Shown here: piece after piece, positions 57,506 to 64,000 of the stretch | Layout of the letters: the number at the start of each line of letters is the position of its first letter | Position numbering within the stretch: the first letter of the stretch is position 1 | Source of the DNA: Voacanga thouarsii | Lineage: Eukaryota > Streptophyta > Magnoliopsida > Gentianales > Apocynaceae | NCBI GenBank assembly: GCA_026120185.1 | Contig: JANUWF010002285.1 | Span: forward strand, 1,488,001-1,552,000 | Length of the DNA: 64,000 nt | Direction: 5' to 3' | The notes under the pieces: model-generated | The model's database searches: none | What the model saw: the letters and a program-made list of their open reading frames with translations, nothing else | What the model was told of the DNA's origin: nothing | Translations under genes and position numbers: made by a program

Positions 57506-58246
57506 TTGTCATTTTCTTCGAAGGGCTGTCCTAAGTCTCAAGAAGAAAATGACAGAATGAGTAGGATTCCCTATGCTTCGACTGTGGGAAGTCTCATATA
57601 CGCCATGCTGTGTACTAGGCCGGATATCTGCTTTGCCGTGGGCTTAGTTAGCAGATATCAGTCAAACCCAGGGGAGGTTCATTGGCAAGCTGTAAAGCAT
57701 ATTCTCAAGTACCTCAAGGGAACGAGAGATTATATGCTGGTTTACAGGGCTGATGATTTAGTTCCTACAGGATACACAGACTCAGACTTCCAGGCAGATA
57801 AGGATGAGAGAAAATCCACTAGTGGATATGTCTTCACCTTGTCTGGAGGAGTAATTTCATGGAGGAGTATTAATCAGTCTTGTATTACTGACTCAACCAT
57901 GGAAGCTGAGTATGTGGCTGCTTCGGAGGCATCCAAGGAAGCAGTCTGGCTCCGGAAGTTTCTTTCAGAACTTGGAGTCGTACCACATATGGACAGGCCG
58001 GTTGTGATGTATTACGACAACACTAGAGCAGTATCGCAATCTAAGGAACCTCGGAACCACAAGAAAGGGAAACATATCGAGAGGAAGTACCACCTGATCC
58101 GGGATTTCATCCAGAGACGAAAAGTCGTGGTGGAGCATATTGCCTCAGAAAATAATCTAGCAGATCCATTCACCAAGCCTTTGGCTGAGAGAGTCTTCAA
58201 GAGACATTTAGACGCCATAGGGGTGGGCACTTATGGACTTACCTAG
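57506..58246 (+). pseudogene. pol: Copia RNase H (plus strand)
   Basis: Open frame of 246 codons: SRIPYASTVGSLIYAMLCTRPD and YQSNPGEVHWQAVKHILKYL, then RNase H with GYTDSDFQADKDERKSTSGY (Asp), DSTMEAEYVAASEASKEAVW (Glu) and VMYYDNTRAVSQSKEP (Asp), the HIERKYHLIRDFIQ helix and a LADPFTKPL end. Stops at 58244-58246, just before the purine tract. All catalytic acids are in place. Confidence 0.93.
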
Positions 58247-58252
58247 TCGTAG

Positions 58253-58268
58253 AGTGAAAGTGGGAGAT
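58253..58268 (+). other. Polypurine tract of the plus-strand copia element
   Basis: AGTGAAAGTGGGAGAT directly before TGTTGG. Confidence 0.92.
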
Positions 58269-60307
58269 TGTTGGATTGTATGCCCTCTTAGACTAGGTTT
58301 CTGATGTAAAATCAAATATTTTAATAAAAGAATTTATTTCTAGAATTTGTTTGTGAATTTACTTTTTGTTTGTGCACGATTTTCGTTTGGAATAGACCCA
58401 TTGTGTTTAAATAAGTTATCCATATGAATGGTGGTCTTTCACAGTAGGGTATGGATCACGGGTTATTTAACACATAAACATTTGTTCTTAACCTATTGAT
58501 GAGACTAGGAACCTCATCATGTTTAAGTTATTATGTTATGAATTCCAAATGGGGAATAGCTTACCTTTAGCCAGTGAGTAGTCCACTCACTTCATGACAT
58601 AAGCGTATTTCGAATACGTAGAACATGACCTGTAGTAGTGTTTTCTCAAAGTACTATATGGTAGAAACCTAGACTACTACTACTACAGCGTGGACTAGTA
58701 CTCTACGACTTGAGTATGAGTTGGTGGTCTGGCAAAGCTGGAAACATATACTTTGATTTGCTGTAGTTGAGGTTCTATCATAGGGCCAATATACTTGCAT
58801 GTTGGGTATGTGTGACTAGTTAGTTAAGATAGACTTATACAAGATAGTTTCTGCACTATATCGCCCCTTGTGGTTGTCCGAATGGTCTAAATTATCCAGG
58901 GCCCTGGGAAACATGACTTGGATGTTTGCTTTAGGGTAGCTCCCTTGGAAAGCGGAAACACTCCAGGAAGTCGTGGATCATTGGACTAGAAGCCTAAGGA
59001 TGGTAGATGTCATTTAGAGGGGTGTTAGTACACTTCTTTCTCTCTAAATGTACGGCGATGTGTAGAGGGGTATTTTAGTCATTTCACCTGTAGGTCGGAG
59101 ACTTTGCTATCGCAGCATTGTTCTTGGGGTCAATATTTCCTTATGGTGATATTAGGAAATATTTAAAATGCAAAATACAGCTATTTATATAGCAGGGGTA
59201 TTTTGGTCATTTTAGCAGCCAAGGCGATGTGTCTTTTTGGTCCTCGGAATAGCCCGTAAGTCCTAACTAATTTTTGGGTTGAGGAATTGGTCTCAGTTGA
59301 AGAGGATTTTATTTTATTTTGTTTTGTTTTATTTTATTCAGGAAGTCTAATTTATTATTGGACTGGAATAAAATAAATAAATAAATAAAATAGGAGTTGA
59401 GAGAAATTAATTATCTAGTTTATTTGGTTAATTAATTATTCAGGGCCTAGGTCCAGTATGAATAATTAAGAAATTAACCTGGGCTTAAACTAGGGGAAAT
59501 AATTAATGTTTAATTATTTATTGGGTTATTTATATAGGTCCAAGAAATAAATAATTAAAGATTAATTATTATGGTTCATTTGGGCTCATTAATTATTTAT
59601 TGGGTTACTTATGTAAGCCCAGGAAATAAGTAATTAATATTTATTATTTTGGGCCTTTTGGGTCCAAGAAAAATAATAATTATTTTTCTGGCCCAATAGC
59701 TTGGACCTTAGGGGTTTTTTCCAGATATGGTTAAGAGGAGTTTAGGGTTAGGCCAAACTGATTCTCAGGATAACATCCGGGTGTTTTGAAATCCCGGGGA
59801 TATGTTTATCAGATATTGAGAGACCTAGTTTTGGCTAACTGATAAACAACTCTTTGAAAAAAGAAAACCCTAATTCCATTTACACAGAAGAGTGCCTCTC
59901 TCGTGTATCTCTCTCTGGCAGCTCTCTCACGTCTCCCTCTACCTTGTTTTCTTCTTGGTTTCTTCGCTAATCAATAGCAAGAGAACCCAGGAGATTTGAG
60001 ACCATTCTTCTTATCTGTTGTGTTCATCGACTAGAGGTTAGGCTGAGGAATATCCCAAGAGCTGAAAAGCTAGGCGTTCATGCAAACAAGGCGGAGTAGA
60101 AAGCTAGTGGGTGTTCAACCGGAAGCTTCTTCAAGTGGACAAAGCGAGGCAGTTCCAGTCGTTCAATCCGTTCTTACTCAACCTAGAAGGGTTAAGGATC
60201 GCGAAGGTATAATCTTCACGCTTCCGCATAGCCTTCAAGGCTTGCGTTTATTTTTCTCCAAATTTTTTCCCCGTAACAGCATGCTCCCTCTGTTTTTGGT
60301 TCCCTCA
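58269..60307 (+). repeat. 3' LTR of the plus-strand copia element
   Basis: About 2039 bp, homologous to 50500-52536 from end to end, and followed by the CCATG duplication. The 78-codon opening at 60080-60316 has no domain. Confidence 0.95.
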
Positions 60308-60312
60308 CCATG
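60308..60312. repeat. Right target duplication of the plus-strand copia element (CCATG)
   Basis: Exact copy of 50495-50499. Confidence 0.93.
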
Positions 60313-60525
60313 CTGATCCCGAACATGTTTTGAATAATGAGCCATTGGTGTTTTAACCCGACCTGAGCTACGTGGAGAAACCGTAAAGGTATTGGACCGA
60401 AGTATCAAGACTCTCCAAAACAAGCAATTCCGATGGTAAAAGTGCAGTGGGAGCATCATGGCACGTGAGATGCCACATGGGAAACAGAAGAATGGGTAAA
60501 GCGAAAGTATCCCGATCTGAGATAG
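60313..60525 (+). pseudogene. pol: Integrase end with chromodomain-like tail, second part
   Basis: Continues the integrase text cut at 50499: DPEHVL, EPLVF, a stop, DLSYVEKPVKVLDR. After a frame change near 60420 it reads AIPMVKVQWEHHG, a TGA, then DATWETEEWVKRKYPDLR and a TAG at 60523-60525. The QW..HG...ATWE pattern is the core of the chromodomain of plant chromoviruses, thought to direct integration to heterochromatin. Confidence 0.85.
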
Positions 60526-60558
60526 AGGTACGTCTGAATTTCGGGACAAAATTCTCCT

Positions 60559-60571
60559 AAGGAGAGGAGGC
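60559..60571 (+). other. Polypurine tract of the chromovirus-like element
   Basis: AAGGAGAGGAGGC directly before the TGTGAAACC LTR start. Confidence 0.85.
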
Positions 60572-63500
60572 TGTGAAACCCCTCCAGAAGCCAACCCTAG
60601 AGTAAGGGGGTCGGGATGCATATCATATTATTTTGCATGAATATATATATTTTTGAATGATTTTATGTGCTTTAGAATTGTGGTTTATAGGTTAGAAGGC
60701 TTAGTTATGCTTATTGAGTAGGAAGGATAAAATGGTAATTTTACTTGAGGTCAAAATATGAAGATGGCTTGAGGATTAAATAAGAGGAATATGTGGCTGA
60801 GAAAATAAGAACAAGAGTTAGTATGGTTTAGTGGTTAGAGCTTGGTGAATTAATTTCTAAGGTCATGAGTTCAGATCCCATCATTTAAGCTTTTGTCATG
60901 ATTATCTTAACTAAGTTTGAATTTTTGTTTTCTTCCATTCCATGAAAATAGGAATGTTGTCTTAGGGGAGACATGATGAGAATGTCATAATCTTGTCCTC
61001 ATGTCCTAAAAAGAATTCTAGAGGAATTCTTGTCCTTTTTATTACCACTAGCTTGTCCTAACATCTTTATAATTTAAATCCATTAAATCTCTTCTTTTGA
61101 ATTCCAAAAAAATTCTGTGATAATTCCTCCACCTTGAATTTCGAAAGTCAGCTTTGGAGGACGGGAAGTTGGCCGAAAATAGGAGGGGAAATAGGAAGGG
61201 TTTCCAAGAGAAATCAACCACCATGAAAGAACCTTCAAATTCACCTTCATATTGTTCATATTCTAGTGAAGGGAAATCTGGAAATTTTCCAGATTTTTTG
61301 CAGACATCTCTTCGAAAAATTAAGCCAGTAAACCCACTCATTTGCTGCCAGGAAAATTGTCATTTCATGTGGCTTGAAGGCTGGAAAATCTGTGCAATTT
61401 TCGGACTGCACAAACTGTGCAAAACCAGAAAAAATTTCTAGGCATTTTGCAGCTTTCAATCTGGAAAATGAAGCTGTTTTAGTCCATCTTCAAGCCAACA
61501 AAACACCTATGTTTTCTCCAGAAATAAGGCTGGAAAATCACCTTTGAAAGACCTTCAAACCCCTCAAGAAACGGCTGCAAATCGGGTTGGAGAAGTGCAG
61601 CAAATTCTGCACAAAAATCCTTCATCAACCTTCGAAACTCTTGAACCTTGAAATCAGAATTTTTCCAACTTTGCTTCCTTCAAGCCTAGGCCAAAAATCA
61701 CCCCTTCAACTTCTGTAAAATTGACCCTTGTTCAGCCATGGACTGAACATCATGACCTTCACACTTACCTTGAATACATGGACTCCAGAACCACACCTCA
61801 AAACCCTCCTAAGATCACTCTATTCAAACTCTTTTTGAACTTCAAATAATTTCAGATTTTTGCTCCATGAAAACACTCTTGTATCAAGCTAACAAAACAG
61901 AATTTTCTCTGCCATCTTAGACTGCATTTCGGCTAGCCTTCTAACCTGAACAAGCTTCACTTATTTCAGCAAAGGTAGCTAGTTCAACCGGCACCATTGA
62001 AGAGCATAGAATCCTTCCTTGATCAAACACCATAGCTAACCTCCTACCTTAAACAACTCCACAACTTCCTCCATTTAAATTTCAAAAAAAAATCTGATCA
62101 CTCACTCTCCCATAAGCTGAAAACCAAAACTCCTATCCACCCCAAACCATTCGGCCAACAACCCTCCAGAAAATTGTGTGCCTTTTCTCTTATTCTCTCC
62201 ATTTTTCACCAAGAACACCAAGAACACACACTAAACTTCTTCAAGCCTAAACCTACTCTAAACACTTCCAATCACTCTCAAATACTCCAAATCACTTTTA
62301 TTTAATCCCTAAACTTCATTTCTAGGATTTATAACACGAAACCTCGTAAAACAAGAATTTTCAAACAGATCGAATTTATCCTTTTTCCTTGAAGGTCTCA
62401 AGAACATCAACAAGGTAAATCAAGAACAACCTTCTTGTTCATCCTTTTTCCATTCAACTCTTAATATACTCTCCTAATTTTCTCTCTCTCTCTCTCTCTC
62501 TCTTCCAACCGAAATGGTTGATCAACCATCAACCATGGCTGTTTTTCCGTTGGATCACTCAAGACTCTCCATCGCGTGTGGACCTTCTTTAGTCTTCATC
62601 AAAGCAATCGACAATCAAGTAATTATTCTTAAATCCTTCTTTTATTTCTGAATTCATGTCTCTTAGATGATGATAGGAAGAATGGATATGAATAGGAGAT
62701 TGGGGATATGTATGTGAAGGAAAGAGATGGAGTTAAGACATAAGGATTGATGTATATGACTAAGTTATATGGATTTTCTTTGGAATCAATGTATGCTCAT
62801 CAAGCTTAATATAATTTATGGATGTTTGGAGCATGTTAGATATTATGACACCAAGGGTGATTAGGCTCTTATGTTTCTATTTTCCATTGAAGCCATTAAT
62901 GATGATTCTGCCTAGCTGGAAATTAGCCTTGTGATAGTATGAGATAATTCAAGCATATGTTCGTAAATGGATTGGTTTATTATTTGATGCTGGAGAATGT
63001 GTTTATGAATCTTTTCTAGCAATAGGAAAATCATGGTGAAAAATTATTTTCTTGTTAAGTCTAAGTTATTTTTATTAACAAATTTTATTACTTTAGTTAG
63101 AATTACTAATATATTTTTCTCTATAAAATTCGAAACTCTAGGAAGATTTGGATTGGATTATTAATTAAAATATTAATCTTTTAATTATCAAAGAAATAAA
63201 ATCTTTTATTGAAAATAATATATATAAGAATAAATAAATTTTTTATATAAATAATAATAATAAATAAAATATTAGAATTAAATAATGGCCTTGTAGGCCC
63301 TAGTTAAAACTTTTACCTATATTCCTAAATATTATTTATATTAAAATCTATTTGTTATTTATCAATTAAAAATTTAATATAATTCATTTATTATTAATTT
63401 TAATTATTACTAATTATTTATTATCTATTAAAAAAGTTAATTAAAAATTTATTTGTAATTTATTATTTAATTACAATAAAGCTATTTTTTTTAAATTACC

Positions 63501-64000
63501 ATTTATTAATATTATCTAGTGCTTGGTATTATTCAATATTCAAACCTTAGTTTATTTATTAATAATAACACTCAAGAATTATTATTTGAGTCTATAATTT
63601 ATTAGCAATTATTTTAGAAACCCTAGTTATTTTAACTTATCAAACTAGACTTATTTTATACAATTCTTTATCATCTAGCTTTAAAGCTTAGAACATTAGG
63701 GTTAGGATTATTTGTGTAAGTGAATATAGCTTGAGTGTAACCTTATGTCTTGTGGTTACTCCAGGCGGGGTTAGGTCAGCCTTGGAAGACTTTTGAATTT
63801 GAGCAAGCAAAGGATCAGGAAAGCTCCTACATAAAACTTGTTTGTTGTAAAAGGTTACTATGACAAGCTAACCTCAAAGTTTGTGAACACTGATTTGGTA
63901 AAGGCAATTAAGGACTGTTTTTCTACTTGTTTCAGTCAAACCAATTATTTGAAAATCAACAGGCAGTTTTACTCAAAACACTAAACTGTTTCTAAAACCA
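60572..64000 (+). repeat. 3' LTR of the chromovirus-like element (cut by the window edge)
   Basis: First 3.4 kb of the LTR, homologous to 44085-47550 or so. It includes the tRNA-like segment (60824-60878), a splice-donor-like CAAGGTAAATC (GT at 62415) and a shorter TC run (62480-62505). A 10-bp duplication (CACCAAGAA twice near 62208-62226) is not in the 5' copy. The remaining roughly 0.9 kb lie outside the window. Confidence 0.92.

Larger units (their letters stand above)
50500..60307 (+). mobile_element. Ty1/copia retrotransposon on the plus strand
   Basis: 9.8 kb: LTR 50500-52536, tRNA-Met primer site, 1.8 kb leader, gag, PR, IN, RT, RNase H, purine tract and LTR 58269-60307, with perfect CCATG duplications. 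The best preserved element here, but still interrupted: a stop in the gag zinc knuckle, a 10-bp deletion in integrase, a one-base deletion before RT, and stops in RT. Same family as 33575-43286. Confidence 0.95.
44085..64000 (+). mobile_element. Large chromovirus-like Ty3/gypsy element with 4.3 kb LTRs, pol deleted
   Basis: 5' LTR 44085-48427, tRNA-Met primer site, an extra acidic ORF (48528-49394), gag (49741 to about 50250) fused by deletion to the integrase C-terminus, a nested copia element (50500-60307), the end of integrase with a chromodomain-like tail (60313-60525), a purine tract and the 3' LTR from 60572 past the window edge. Protease, RT, RNase H and most of integrase are missing. 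Long LTRs, TGTGAAACC start and a chromodomain-like end suggest a Del/Tekay-type chromovirus. AAGTA (44080-44084) would be its left target duplication. Confidence 0.88.

Noticed and set aside
60235..60621. 128-codon minus-strand opening
   Set aside because: Spans the copia LTR end, the integrase tail and the next LTR in antisense, so it cannot be one gene.

Overview
The window is plant nuclear DNA, most likely from a eudicot, and appears to consist almost entirely of nested LTR retrotransposons. The evidence is Ty3/gypsy and Ty1/copia gag-pol remnants with plant-type primer-binding sites (complement of initiator tRNA-Met, or tRNA-Asp in two Athila-like elements), the plant-only Athila type, and fragments of an endogenous plant pararetrovirus. 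I found no host gene, rRNA, functional tRNA gene or CRISPR array. I cannot name the species. The density and depth of nesting fit pericentromeric or other heterochromatic DNA, which is an inference.

Layout. 1-589: unassigned AT-rich flank. 595-6319: complete but pol-less Ty3/gypsy element 1, with two LTRs and a perfect TTAAT target duplication. 6325-6829: AT-rich DNA ending in a pararetrovirus reverse-transcriptase scrap. 6830-10539: partial LTR of a large Ty3/gypsy element. 10540-13684: truncated plus-strand Athila-like element. 13685-24948: Ty3/gypsy element 2, with gag, PR, RT, RNase H and IN all recognisable but broken. It carries two copia-type solo LTRs (16948-18730 in gag, 21865-23992 in integrase). 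24949-31550: minus-strand Athila-like element with gag and an env-position ORF but no pol, truncated at both ends. About 31557-32358: pararetrovirus RNase H remnant.

32359 to the right edge: Ty3/gypsy element 3, a relative of element 2. A 9.7 kb minus-strand copia element (33575-43286, target duplication ATAGT) sits in its leader. A large chromovirus-like Ty3/gypsy element with 4.3 kb LTRs (44085 to beyond 64000) sits in its gag. That large element has an extra acidic ORF before gag, has lost nearly all of pol, and carries a 9.8 kb plus-strand copia element (50500-60307, target duplication CCATG) in its integrase tail.

All coding regions are retroelement genes with stops or frameshifts, so no element here looks autonomous. 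The most interesting points are: three different Ty3/gypsy lineages that independently lost the pol core while keeping gag-side and 3' cis sequences; the extra acidic ORF; a degenerate CCGGYRCCGG box shared by LTRs of otherwise different families; a tRNA-like pol III promoter fossil inside the 4.3 kb LTR; and two caulimovirid pieces separated by about 25 kb of later insertions.
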